64,000 bases of DNA, from contig JAOANR010000015.1 in NCBI GenBank assembly GCA_030278955.1, positions 17,221,917 to 17,285,916 on the forward strand, written 5' to 3'. Below the pieces are notes generated by a model. That model was not told where the DNA came from. It made no database searches and worked only from the letters and a program-made list of their open reading frames with translations. The position numbers and the translations under genes are program-made. Below, in pieces: positions 24,106-35,057 of this stretch. Origin of the DNA: Hygrophila difformis (Eukaryota > Streptophyta > Magnoliopsida > Lamiales > Acanthaceae). Numbering within the stretch: the stretch's first letter is position 1; the number at the start of each line of letters is the position of its first letter.

Positions 24106-24518
24106 TGATTATGAATATTCCTTAGCTCTTCATCCATTCAAAATGTTCTTCGTCATTTGAGTTTGTACTATCGTTGTTCCAATACCTGTCACCAAAACAA
24201 CAACAAAAGAAAATAAAAATATTAGCAAAAAATGGAGAAAGTGGCATGAAATTGAATCATTAAAGCTATAAAATGGTGGGGAGATGTATTTGTCATAAAA
24301 GAAGATATCACAACAAATGATTTAATCTTTTATGATTATGAATATTCCTTAGCTCTTCATCCATTCAAAATGTTCTTCGTCACTTGAGTTTGTACTCTCG
24401 TTGTTCCAATAACTGTCACCAAAACAATAACAAAAGAAAACAAAGATATTAGCAAAAGAGGGAGAAAGAGACATGAAATTGAATAACAAAAGCTATAAAA
24501 TGGTGGGAGATGTATTTG
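24106..24518 (-). repeat. Tandem duplicate of an exon-like segment near the Helitron 5' end
   Basis: Copies at about 24106-24294 and 24330-24518 share TCCTTAGCTCTTCATCCATT and CAAAATGTTCTTCGTCA. On the minus strand each can be read as a T-rich tract and AG acceptor (GGTGACAG) followed by an acidic peptide (YWNNESTNSSDEEHFEWMKS) and a stop. The peptide is conserved between copies, differing at only a few residues. It may be a captured terminal exon; function unknown. Confidence 0.55.
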
Positions 24519-24873
24519 TTAAATGGAACAAAAGCTATAATATTGAGAGAAATGTTAGATGAAGATGTAAGGATATGATTTTGAGGTGGATTATAATACA
24601 CATATTTATAGGAGGAAAGGAATAAATGAGATGCAGGTTTAGTATAGAAAGATTATTGGAGCACGGTCCATAGCAAATTTGTAATTATCATCGATGTGGA
24701 GCACGGTCCAGTGGCAGAACCGTAAATAAGTTAGTGTGTGTGAGAGAGTGTAAAAAAATGAATTTTGTGAGGGGAAAAAGTTTGGGCGGGAAAGTGTGTG
24801 TGTGTTATACTATTTTGTTTTATATTATTATATAGATAATTGCTTTGTGTTTATAATAATGTTATTTCTTAGA

Positions 24874-25060
24874 TGGCCGATAATAACCCTTACGCTAGAG
24901 TAATGGAGATAGTCCCATAACTAATGCACGAGATAATAAGAACATGCGAGCGGGAATGTGCCCTAGCTGACAACTTTGAGCAGAAACTGAACAATTAAGA
25001 AGTTTCTTAAAAAGTTTTTTAAGTGTTTAGTTTCTTAAGTCAGAAACTTAAGTCTCAATT
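24874..25060 (+). pseudogene. Left-half retroelement ORF start, broken
   Basis: The reading begins MADNNPYARVMEIVP and meets a stop soon after. It is the plus-strand twin of the ORF at 25255-25073 on the minus strand. It precedes a run of AAGTTTCTTAAG-like repeats that leads into the palindrome centre. Confidence 0.6.
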
Positions 25061-25113
25061 GAGGCTCTTAAGTTAGTTTCTGAATTGAGACTTAAGTTTC
25101 TGACTTAAGAAAC
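25030..25113. repeat. Palindrome centre: perfect 31-bp inverted repeat
   Basis: The left arm 25030-25060 and right arm 25083-25113 are perfect reverse complements (starting GTTTCTTAAGTCAGAAACTT), with a 22-base loop at 25061-25082. Beyond this core the homology continues outward as the two halves of the retroelement. Confidence 0.9.
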
Positions 25114-25255
25114 TCATTAAGAAACTTCTTAAGCGTTCAGTTTTTGACTCAAAGTTGTCAGCTCGAGCACGTTCCCGCTCGCATGTTCTTATTATCTCAT
25201 GCACTAGTTCTGGGACTACCTTCATTATTCTAACGTTAGGGTTATTATCGGCCAT
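25073..25255 (-). CDS. Right-half retroelement ORF start (gag-like position), partial
   Basis: 60 aa beginning MADNNPNVRIMKVVPELV with an acidic/basic helix (RTCERERARADNFE), ending at the palindrome centre. It lies about 215 bases downstream of the PBS on the minus strand, the usual place for a gag start. Too short to assign; no zinc knuckle or protease is present in either half. Confidence 0.5.
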   Translation of the reverse strand: MADNNPNVRIMKVVPELVHEIIRTCERERARADNFESKTERLRSFLMSFLSQKLKSQFRN

Positions 25256-25367
25256 CTAACGAACAACATTATTATAAACACATTACAATAATTAACATAA
25301 ATAACAAATAAGGGCTGCACCTAATGCAAGTGCATTGTGTTCCATCCATTTTTTTTAACTAAAAAGG

Positions 25368-25373
<6 letters not shown>

Positions 25374-25401
<28 letters not shown>
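25374..25401. repeat. (TA)n microsatellite
   Basis: About fourteen TA units inside the retroelement's untranslated leader, between PBS and ORF. The matching position of the left arm (about 18748) has only a short ATATATAT, so the array expanded after the two halves formed. Confidence 0.9.
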
Positions 25402-25406
<5 letters not shown>

Positions 25407-25468
25407 AAAAAATTCTTATAAAACTCGACTTAAAAATTATTTTAAGTTAAAAAGAAATTTTGACATAC

Positions 25469-25480
25469 GCTCTGATACTA
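25469..25480 (-). promoter_or_regulatory. Primer-binding site of the right half (tRNA-Met, one mismatch)
   Basis: On the minus strand this reads TAGTATCAGAGC, one base from the canonical TGGTATCAGAGC, three bases from the LTR terminus. It points toward the left half's PBS. Confidence 0.8.
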
Positions 25481-25483
25481 ACT

Positions 25484-26530
25484 TGTAACACCCCGTTTTC
25501 CCACCATAAAATTACAGCAGAGGTTACCAATAGGAAAGACGGGTTGTAACCGCCACACTTCCAATTAAGCTCGTCTTGGCCTTCTCTCGGCTAATTTAAT
25601 TAAAAGTGCTAAGGTTATTAAAAATGATTACAAGCATTATTTAAATCAGTTACTAAGTTTAAAAATATATTTAATTCTGGAAAAATATCAGAGTTTACAA
25701 AATGTGATAACTATGATCTATTATTAGATTGACGACTTTACCGAAATTAAAACATAAATTAAATAACCAGTGTAGAAACGATATTGATACCCCTGCCTGG
25801 GCCCGTGATGCTAATGAGCTTCGCAAATATCAAATCCTGTAAAATTGGGTAAGTAACATTTAATAGCACACCGGCTGAGTAAATAAATTTTTAACAATTG
25901 GACAAAAATAACTAAATATGACTCGACAGTAAATGGTATGTCAAACCAGTTGCAATAATTCAATCCACGTGTAGCTCAACTATGATGCCTACACCTGGGC
26001 TATCTCATAAGACCTAACATGCCCTCATAATAACCGAAGCCAAAATATTAGTGTACAAGGACGGCCATTCCCTGTATCTAGAAAATGATTGAGACCCTTG
26101 ATCAACACAATCATGTTCATGGGAATCCGGAATCCCTTGGATAACCCACGAAATATCTCACGAAGATATTCACTCTGGAGTATATCTCGCATAATATAAC
26201 TCAATAATTCACATGCCATACACTGAAATTTAATTTTTCACATGCATGACCTAGCCTCAAAATCATTTAAACACACAATTGGGGAATACCTCTACATAAA
26301 TAAATTATATGAATAAACCCTAAAATTATTAAAACATGAAGGTATTTAAACATGCAAAAATTCCTACGACAAAACCCACAGCACGACCTGTCGACCTCCT
26401 TTCTCTCTATTTGTTGCTCTCTCTCTATTACTCTCTTAGTTGATCTCTCAATATCACCAGACTTCCCTTAGCTTCTCTCGTTTCACTTGATGGTTTAGTT
26501 TCAAAGTTCCATGTCCGTATTTATAGGGAT
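25484..26530 (-). repeat. Right LTR (minus strand), outer end unresolved
   Basis: The inner end is TGTAACACCCC (the LTR's 3' end in element sense). A TATAAATA box lies on the minus strand at 26525-26518, followed in element sense by a pyrimidine- and purine-rich leader, which fits U3 then R-U5. Between 26530 and 26964 there is no clear TG boundary. A (TTTA)n run lies at 26885-26914. Confidence 0.6.
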
Positions 26531-26969
26531 TAGGAGACCTGTTTGCTGTATTTTTTTTAACCCAATTAGCTTGGCCGAATCAGCCTAGCTACTCAGTAGC
26601 TTAGATGAATGGGCAAATTTACAGTATTACACGTATTTGCATGTATTTATACTAATGGCACGTACAATTCCTCAGAAACCTTATATCCAGCATTCACACG
26701 TGCAATTACCATAACAGGTGTAAATGTGCCTATCCAATCATGTCATGCCCTCCACATTAGATTTAAATTTATTTATTTTTTCATGCATATCTTGCATTTT
26801 ATTTGCTTCATTTGACATTTATCCTACATCTATTTTATTTGAAATATACAAATTTGCCTACACAATACTCTGCCTAGCTGTACTTTATTTATTTATTTAT
26901 TTATTTATTTATTTTTGAATTGAACTGGTTTATAGCACTACTTAGTTGATTTAGTTTTTTGGTCCATTG

Positions 26970-27815
26970 TGTTAGGGATATTTTTAGTATTGTGAAGATG
27001 TTCGTCATTTTGGCCGTTGTTGCAACATCGTGTCAACAACGCTTTATTATCTTCACTGGAAAAAGCACAGAATAGTACAGTGACGTGACATTTCCCCTAG
27101 CAGGCCTTAGAGGGTTTTAGATGGGCCTTAAACCCATATAAATACCTGTCTTCGTCCTTGAGGGTGTATGAGAGTTTGTAGCCGCAATCACAGTATACTT
27201 TACAGAGAATTAACAGCATCAAGAGCTGTGATTATGGCGTTTTGAGAGCTGAAGCAGGAGCCCCCTGGTTTTCGTTGTTTACAGAAGACACCCACAACCA
27301 TCCTGCTGCTGGTATATCTTTAGCTGTTGTGTCTTCTACATTTTTCATGGGGTAATTGGGATTGTGTTTAGGCATTTCTAAGTCTATTGTTTTGTAAACA
27401 CAATCCGTGTGTATTGTAGGTGTTTTAACACCATTAAGCTTAACTTGATTGATTAGCTAGGTTCCTCAAACACCACCTTAATACCTGCCAGTGGATTGCT
27501 TGCATTTGGGTAGATAGTTGATGCTCCCTTGTGTTCTTCTAATCTATTTGGGTAGATAGGAGAGTTCATTGGAATCTAAGGGTATGTAAGGTGTGGTTGA
27601 CTCTTGTTCAATCGGTGTGGTGGAGATCTAGTGAATCCCTGGCTTGGAGCCCCAGATGTAGATCAGTGGATCGAACTGGGTGATCAAATTCCTTGTGTTC
27701 TTACTTTATTCCGCACTCTGTTTTTTGTGTTTGCCTCTGGTTGTGGTTTGCATGTTGTTGAGACATCGCTCAAACAACGCTTACAGGGTTCTACGTATTC
27801 TGATTGGGCCTGTTA
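26970..27815 (+). repeat. Copia 5' LTR
   Basis: It begins TGTTAGGGATATT and ends GGGCCTGTTA; the 3' LTR ends GGGCCTGTCA, so the 5' copy has lost the canonical CA end by one substitution. It contains CCCATATAAATACCTGTC near 27132, a TATA box, marking the likely start of R downstream. Confidence 0.93.
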
Positions 27816-27817
27816 AT

Positions 27818-27829
27818 TGGTATCAGAGC
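27818..27829 (+). promoter_or_regulatory. Copia primer-binding site (tRNA-Met)
   Basis: TGGTATCAGAGC lies two bases after the 5' LTR end, complementary to plant initiator tRNA-Met. Confidence 0.93.
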
Positions 27830-27862
27830 GGGGCTCTAACGTTTAGCTGAGTCCGGTCCAAT

Positions 27863-30800
27863 ATGAATAGAGAAGGTGGCTCTGTCTCGAGACCTCCTCT
27901 GTTTGATGGTTCGAATTATCCATTCTGGAAGAATCGAATGAGGATATTTCTTAAGCATACTGGTGTAGATGTCTGGAATGCTGTTCTAACACCCTGGGAA
28001 CAACCTATGAAAGAGGTCCGCATGCCTGCTACTGAAACCTCTGCTGCCATTACGACTTTTGTCCCTGCTACTCAAGAAGAAATGTCAGCTGCTCAGAAGA
28101 ACAAGGAACAAGGGAACAACACGGCGTTGAATTGTCTATTCAATTCTGTGGATGAATCACAATATCACATCATTTCAAACTGTGAGACATCTTATGAAGC
28201 CTGGACTGCTTTGGAAGCAGCCTATGAAGGATCTGCTGATGTTCAAGCCTTGAAGCTTCAGAGAATTGAATCTGCTTTTGATAGTATTCGGATGCAAGAA
28301 GATGAGAATATTGCTGCTTATCATGCTCGGTTCAAGAAGTTAGTAAATGAAGCTCAGTCTTTTGGTTTGAAGTATGATGATGCAAAGTTCTGAAGATGCT
28401 GAGGACAGTTACTCGAAGATATCAATCGAAGGTGTCCACTCTTGAAGAACTTGAGAAGACCAAATCCTTTACTCTTGAAGCATTGGTTGGTTCACTTCAG
28501 ACTTTTGAAATGAACTACTTGGAGGAAGAGCCTACATGTAATCTAGCTTTCAAAGTTGAAGATGAGATTCAGTGCATTGACAATGTAGAAAAGGCTTACC
28601 TAACGAAGAAATTGGCAAGGATGTTACAGGACAAGAGATCCAAGAAGCTGAACTACAAGAAAGATGATAAAGGACGTTATCAGCGAGGTGTTTCATCATC
28701 TCGTGAACAACCTTCCAAGCACAAGTCAGACAATTCCTATGACATGAGGAAGGGTTATAAGAAGATGGATTTACCTGACACATTCAAGAATTTAAAGTGC
28801 TATGATTGTGAAGGTGTTGGTCATAAAGCCTGTGAATGCCCTACTGCTAAGAGAAGGATTGGAAAAGCTCTTCAAGCTACCTTAAGTGATGGTGAGGTCA
28901 GTTGTTCTTCCAAGGAGGAAGGAGATGACAGCGAGGATGAGGAGATGTTAGCCTTTACTGTGAAAGACATTGTTCTAACAACCGATGACACTTTGTCCAA
29001 ACATTTGTCTGATACAGAGTCTCATGAATCCGACAGTGATGCTAGTCGATATGATTATGATGAACTTCTTGCAGGTTTTGAATCGGTGAAAGAAGATCAT
29101 GCAGTTGTTGTTGCAGAGAACAAGAAATTGCTCGATCAGAAGGGAGATTTACTGGTTCTTATTGATGAGAAGGATGCTGAAATCACAAGTCTCAAGGAAT
29201 CTTTGGCTACTGTATCTACTGAGAGAGATACTCTATTGGAGGAAAACGCTGCTTTGCTTGCCAAGACCCAGAAGATAGATAACATGGTTAAAGGCAAAGA
29301 TAAGCTGGATGAGATCATTAATCAAGGGAAATCACCATCCAATAGAGAAGGTATTGGGTACAAGCGCAACTCTAGACCTAACAAGAAATCTGCACCTACT
29401 TTTGTGCGTGCAGGTACCCTTGAGACCAGCTCATCCAAAGCACCTGAGAAAGTTGATTGTCCAGAGTCCCCCAAGAAGAACAAAGACTGCCCTTATTGTA
29501 AATTCCAAGGTCATCCAGTTCAACTCTGTCAAAGACTTACTCAAGATCTTCTTGGTGGTCGCCCGGTTGTTTGGCCATCGCTGGAACTACAGAAGCAGGT
29601 CAAACTTACTATGATGTGGATTCCCAAATCCAAGATAGTCCCCAAGATGTGCCTTGTTGTACTTTCGGCTCAGAAAGGACCAAATGATGGTAAGTGGTAC
29701 TTTGACAGTGGCTGCTCTCGACATATGACTGGTAAAAAGGATTTTCTCTTTGATTATGTGAAATCTGATTGTGGGGAAGTACTCTATGGAAATGGAGCTC
29801 GTAGCAAAATCTGTGGATATGGGAAAGCAAAGGGTGCAAACATGGGTTTCTTGACTACAGTGTACTATGTTGCTGATCTATCTACAAATCTTATCTCCAT
29901 AAGTCAACTTTGTGATGAGAAATTCTTTGTTGGTTTCACTGATGCGGATTGCATGGTTATTGATCCTGCTTACAATTGTGTCATTAAAGGAGTACGATCA
30001 TCTAACAATTGCTATGTCTTAAAGCCTGCTGTGGAATCAGTCTTTTTGTCACAGGTTGAAACTGCAAAGTTGTGGCATCAAAGGTGTGGGCATATGAATT
30101 ACAAATCTCTTATTCAACTTAGCAAGTCTGGCGTTGTTCGAGGGTTGCCCAAACTACAGAGCAAAGCCAAGGTAGTCTGTGGTGCTTGTGCTAAGGGTAA
30201 ACAAATTCACTCCTCTCACAAAGTGGTGGATACCATTCAGACCACAAGGTGCCTTGAGCTACTGCACATGGACTTGATGGGACCAACAGAAGTGCCAAGC
30301 CTAGGTGGTAAGAGGTACATCTTTGTATGCGTTGATGATTTCTCTCGTTATACTTGGGTTGATTTCTTTAAATCCAAAGATGAGGCTGTTTCAGTGTTCT
30401 CTAAGCTATCTTTAAAGATCATGGCTGAAAAGGATCTCAAGATAGGGCGTATTCGATCTGATCATGGGAAAGAGTTTGAAAATCAGTTGTTCGCACAACT
30501 CTGCAACAACCTTGGTATTGCTCATGAATATTCAGCTCCCCACACTCCACAACAGAATGGCGTGGTTGAGCGTAAGAACCGTACTCTACAGGAAATGGCT
30601 CGATCTCTCCTCCATGCTAGTAATCTTGGGAAACGTTTTTGGGCTGAAGCTGTTAATATCTCTTGCTACATCATTAATCGAGTGTACATGCGACCTCAGA
30701 CAACCACTACTCCTTATGAGATTTGGAGAGGAAAGACTCCTAACATTTCTCACCTTCATGTCTTTGGAAGTATGTGCTATGCTTTGAAGGATCGAACTAT

Positions 30801-32676
30801 TGTCAAAAAATTTGATTCCAAATCTGATGAAGCCATTTTCTTGGGATATTTAGTGGATTCAAGAGCTTATCGTGTTTACTTGAAGAGATCTTCAAAGGTT
30901 ATTGAGACTATTAATGTTGTCTTTAATGATGCTAATCTCTCTGCAGGCTCTGTCTCTCCTCATGATGATGATGATGATCCTATTCGGATTATTCCTCATG
31001 TCTCCTCCAGTGCAAGTCCTGAAGTAATGCCTCCCTTAGATCCTATTGATGTTTCGGATACTGAAGATGGTGATCCGGTTGTTGATACAACTGGTGAACA
31101 ACCTTCAGCTCCAGATTCTCCTAAAAGGAGAGGTCCAAAACGTGGTCCACGAGCACCTAAGTATCACTCTAAGGATGATATTATTGGCGATCCCTCTGGT
31201 CCTAGACAGACTCGAGGTCATCAATTAAACATTTCTGAATTAGCCAATATGTGCTTTCATATTATGCATTGTTTTGTTTCATCTATTGAACCTAAGAATG
31301 CTAATGAGGCTTTGCAAGATGAGTTTTGGATAGCTGCAGTGCAGGATGAATTGCTACAATTCAAACGCAATGATGTTTGGGAGTTGATGGAACAACCAAC
31401 TGGAGTGAATGTCATTGGCACTAAATGGGTTTTTCGCAACAAAACTGATGAACATGGAAAGATTATTCGCAATAAGGCTCGCTTGGTTGCACAAGGCTTT
31501 ACTCAGATTGAAGGCCTGGATTATGATGAGACATTCGCCCCTGTTGCTCGCATCGAGGCTGTAAAGTTATTACTTGCTATTTCTTGCTCTCTTGGTTTTA
31601 AACTGTATCAAATGGACATCAAAACCGCCTTTCTGAATGGCTACATCAAGGAAGACATCTATGTGTCTCAGCCTATTGGTTTTGAATGCCCTGATCATCC
31701 TGATTATGTTTATAAGGTCAAGCGTGTTCTTTATGGTCTAAAGCAGGCTCCACGTGCCTGGTATGAACGCTTGTCCACATATCTCTTGGATAAAGGCTAT
31801 GTGCGTGGTAATGTTGATAAGACGTTGTTCGTACAACGTACAAACAACCATCTATTAGTAGCACAGATTTATGTGGATGATATTGTTTTTGGCTCTACTT
31901 CAGATGATCTTCGAGATGCTTTTGTACACTCAATGCAAACTGAATTCGAGATGAGTATGATGGGTGAGCTCACATTTTTCTTAGGGCTACAGATTAGGCA
32001 AACCTCTGATGGGATCTTTCTTAATCAAGAGAAGTACGTTGGCACCATGCTTCAGAAATTCAAAATGGAAGATTGCAAGATTGCTAAATCACCCCTAGGT
32101 CAGCATGATAAGATTTTCAAAGATGAATCCGGGATTTCTGTTAATCAGAAAATGTATCGAAGCATTATTGGAAGTCTCTTATATCTCACTGCTAGTCGTC
32201 CGGATATCTCCTTCAGTGTTGGTGTGTGCGCTCGATATCAATCAGATCCTAAAGAATCTCACCTTCGTGCTGTGAAAAGGATTCTTCGATATATTAAAGG
32301 AACTCCTGGCCTTGGTCTCTGGTATTCTAAATGCTCCTCACTTGAGTTAATTGGTTATACAGACTCTGACTGGGCTGGTTGTTCTGACGACCGAAAATCA
32401 ACCACTGGTGGTTGCTTTTATCTTGGTCAGAACTTAGTCAGCTGGTATTCTCCTAAGCAAAATGTTGTTGCTTTATCTACTGCGGAAGCTGAATATATTG
32501 CTGCTGCCCATTATTGTACTCAATTGATTTGGATGCGTCAAATGCTGTTGGATTATGGTATTTCCTTGGATGATTTCCTTATTCACTGTGATAACACCAG
32601 TGCCATTAATATTTCCAGGAATCCAGTCCAACACAATCGGAGTAAACATATTGACATTCGATTTCACTTCATCTGA
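27863..32676 (+). pseudogene. Copia gag-pol polyprotein with one frameshift and one premature stop
   Basis: Gag opens at 27863. The frame breaks at about 28391, where the first reading stops and the next opens at 28396 and runs to 32676 (1426 aa). Domains: Gag UBN2-type region; CCHC zinc knuckle CYDCEGVGHKACEC at about 28798-28840; a coiled-coil linker; protease DSGCSRHMTG at about 29705; the integrase HHCC zinc domain (HQRCGH, then CGACAKGK); a DDE core with LHMDLMGP, SDHGKEFEN and PHTPQQNGVVERKNRTL; RT with KARLVAQGFTQ, QMDIKTAFLNG and the catalytic YVDDIVFGS at about 31870; and RNase H with YTDSDWAGC, STAEAEYIA and HCDNTSAI. A stop at 32674-32676 cuts the last residues of RNase H; the same frame continues to about 32813. 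The domain assignments are firm. Confidence 0.93.
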
Positions 32677-33024
32677 AATTTGGTTGAAGATGGTTTATGC
32701 AAGATTCAGCATCTCTCGTCGTTGGAACAACTCGCAGACATCCTTATGAAGAACTTGGAGACTTCTCGGTTTGAATCATTGAGGCGCAGTTTGGGCCTCT
32801 GTTTTTCTCATTAATTGGGTATGTCTCGGGCGGGCCACTGCATTACTTGATTTCTTATTTTTTTTAGGCCCAGGCCCAGGCCCTGGGGGAGATTCTCTTA
32901 ACCGATTGAGACGGTCGCCTGTGCTCGCACTACTCACGCACGTCTCCACTCTCTCTCCCCAGTCGACTCTGCAGTTCCTTCCCCGTTTCCCCTCATTCTT
33001 GCAAATTCAAATTTTTCTCTCGCA

Positions 33025-34698
33025 ATGGCGTCGCCTTCCAGCTCCAATATTAATCCTGATGACGTTATTGATGCTCAGCCGTTTGCCGTCGATGACTCCA
33101 TCTATAAGGCTCGTCTTGCTGCAGCACAATCGCCTGGAGATGATCATTTTGAGGACGCTCAGGAAGACGTCGATGCTGCTATCGATGACTACTTTGTTGC
33201 TGACCCAGATGACGCGGATATGGAGGTCAATCCTGATACTGAGAAGGGTTCTCACCCTCAGCCTACTTCGGACAATGTCGAGACTCCTTCGGCTGGCGCA
33301 GATCCAAAAGCGGATGTTCCGACAACAGCAAACCCTAGCGCGGGTGCTGGAAGTTCGACATCTCCTCCGGTCCCTGCCCACGATGCGTCTCCGTCCGCTC
33401 CTGTCCCTCCTGGTGCCAGTTCACCTCTTTCGCCTTCGGCTGTTGCAACTGGTGATGGGTTGCTGATGTTGGACCCTGAGTTAAATGCTCCGCCTCACTC
33501 TGGGACTGCTCAACAAGTTCCATTTGGTGGGTCACCTACTGAGGATGTTCCAACTACTGAGGAACAACCATCTCGGGCTGATACTGATGATATCCCTTTG
33601 GATGAGATTAGGCGATCACTTCGTGAGAAGGGGAAGCGCAAGGCTGTTCCGACACCATCCAAACAACCTTCGAAGAAAAAGTCTAAGAAGGGCACTCCTG
33701 AGAAGAAGTCTGCCCCTGTTCTCAAGGAGACCGATGCCCATTCCCCTCTGTATTTCTCTGCTGATGGAGAAAGGTATGCCTTGGAAACCCTTCACTCTCG
33801 TGGTTTCATATCTGAGGAATGTTATGTGTATCCATATTATGATCAGATTGGTTTTTCTGAGTATTTGGAGAAGAAACATCTCTCTGTTTGGGCTACTTCC
33901 CTTAAGCGTTATTCCCCTACTGTTGATCGTGAATTCTATGCCAATTTGCATCCTGATATCCTTGATCCTGTTTCCCCCTGGTATTGTAAGATTTATCTTC
34001 GTGGAGAGTTGCTTGATCTTACTCCCTCTGTTTTCAATGAGTTGTTGGAACTTCCTACCAACACTGATATGAACAACCCCTTTGATCTGCTTAATGCTGA
34101 GCTAGCTACTATAGCCTCTACTATTTCTGCCTCGAAGAAATCTACTTTTGGTAGACGTGCTATGAGTCCTTTAGACCTTTCTATGAAATTCAACTGCCTG
34201 TTTAGGATTGGTGCTTCCAATTTCTTACCTACATCCAATGCTAGCCAGCTTAGTTCACATATGGGTAAATTCTTGTTTTCCATTGATTAATGTCCTGAGA
34301 TCCTCAACTATGGTTACCTGATCATTAAGCATATGTTGAGGTTCTCTCGTGACAAAATTGAAAAGAATACCCAGTTGCCTTATCCTGCTCTTATCACCCT
34401 GTTTGCCCATTCTTGCCACTTGCTTGCCTCTAATGAAACCTTCATTAAAGTCAAGAAACACTTACCTTCTGATAAGCTTAAAGGTCTCCATAATGACTTC
34501 AAGCTTGGTCCTCAAAAGCTTGGATCTGCTCTAGTCGATCATATCAGAACTGAGCTGCAACAGGTTGAGAAGGAGTTGGGTATTCTGAATGACAAGCAGA
34601 TGGGCTTGAAGATGAAGGTTCGAAAGCTGGTTGCCCTACTTCCACATTCTTTTGATGCTCCAGCTGAGGGGGAGGATGACTCTGAAGGTACTCCCTGA
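33025..34698 (+). pseudogene. Extra ORF between pol and 3' LTR (env-like position), one stop
   Basis: Reading from ATG 33025 gives 421 aa to a stop at 34290, and the same frame resumes for another 136 codons to 34698. The N-terminal 200 residues are acidic and rich in Pro and Ser. A Lys-rich patch (KKKSKKGTPEKKS) follows, then a globular region of about 200 residues with FYANLHPDI, KIYLRGELLDLTPSVFNEL and IGASNFL, which fits the 'putative plant transposon protein' family often found in plant retroelements. A C-terminal heptad coil (RTELQQVEKELG) ends the ORF. Sireviruses often carry an ORF here, called env-like by position. I see no signal peptide or clear transmembrane segment, so an envelope role is not supported by this sequence. 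Confidence 0.75.
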
Positions 34699-35045
34699 TC
34701 TGCCAAGTAAGGGGGAGTGACAGTGGAAAGGATCGCAGGGGTGCTGGTTGTTTTACTGCTGTTGGAACAACTTTGTGTATTTCTGGTTTTCAGACTATGG
34801 ATATTCTGGTTTTCTGTAATTGGTGGATATTTTGGATATTTCTCTGGTCTGTTATTGCTGAATACTCTCATGGATATTGGTATGGGATTATCTTTTATGA
34901 ATGGATGTTTTTGTCTATGCCTGTTCTTCTTCAGCTCATATAGTTTGTGGCATGCTTATTTGTTGAGATTCTACTGCTCTCTGATCTTATTATGACTCTC
35001 TGTGCTTTATCCACTGTTTTGACTACTTGGCCCGATCATCTCCAC

Positions 35046-35056
35046 AAAGGGGGAGA
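35046..35056 (+). promoter_or_regulatory. Copia polypurine tract
   Basis: AAAGGGGGAGA lies just before the 3' LTR start TGTTAGGG, the plus-strand priming site. A related phrase AAGGGGGAG also occurs at 34709, just after the extra ORF; duplicated PPT-like tracts are a Sirevirus trait. Confidence 0.88.
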
Positions 35057-35057
35057 T

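Larger units (their letters stand above)
18841..24836 (-). mobile_element. Helitron (about 6.0 kb) with decayed helicase
   Basis: On the minus strand the 5' end is TCTATATAATAATA (TC at 24836-24835). The 3' end is CTAG at 18844-18841, preceded nine bases upstream by a 6-bp-stem hairpin (CCCGTG, loop TATTG, CGCGGG). It sits between A (18840) and T (24837), the A^T target of Helitrons, with no TSD. The empty site survives in the mirror arm around 25284-25312 in this same window, confirming both ends. The only enzyme remnant is the PIF1-like helicase end at 20323-21081. The stretches 18845-20322 and 21180-24100 are AT-rich and hold only internal repeats. Confidence 0.92.
17053..26530. mobile_element. 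Palindromic LTR retroelement (two halves head to head), heavily interrupted
   Basis: The left half runs on the plus strand: an LTR-type terminus ending GGGGTGTTACA at 18665, a tRNA-Met PBS at 18669-18680, then internal sequence 18666-18840 and 24837-25060. The right half is the same on the minus strand: internal sequence 25483-25083, PBS 25480-25469, LTR terminus starting TGTAACACCCC at 25484. Both halves contain the start of one ORF (MADNN...). Internal arms are about 400 bp each and join at a perfect 31-bp inverted repeat. The left terminal segment carries a second, inverted copy of the LTR end at 17053-17300, so it is itself nearly palindromic. The right outer boundary is unresolved; I give the last landmark, a TATA-like box. 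Confidence 0.65.

Noticed and set aside
26025..26219. 64-aa minus-strand ORF in the right LTR
   Set aside because: Sits in the transcribed leader of the LTR with no protein family signal.
26600..26640. TTTACA or ATTACA as the right outer end of the palindromic retroelement
   Set aside because: Neither gives a 5-bp TSD matching the left flank at 17048-17052, so the boundary was left open.
33007..33381. Arg-rich 124-aa minus-strand ORF
   Set aside because: Shadow of the acidic, Asp-rich Copia 3' ORF on the opposite strand.
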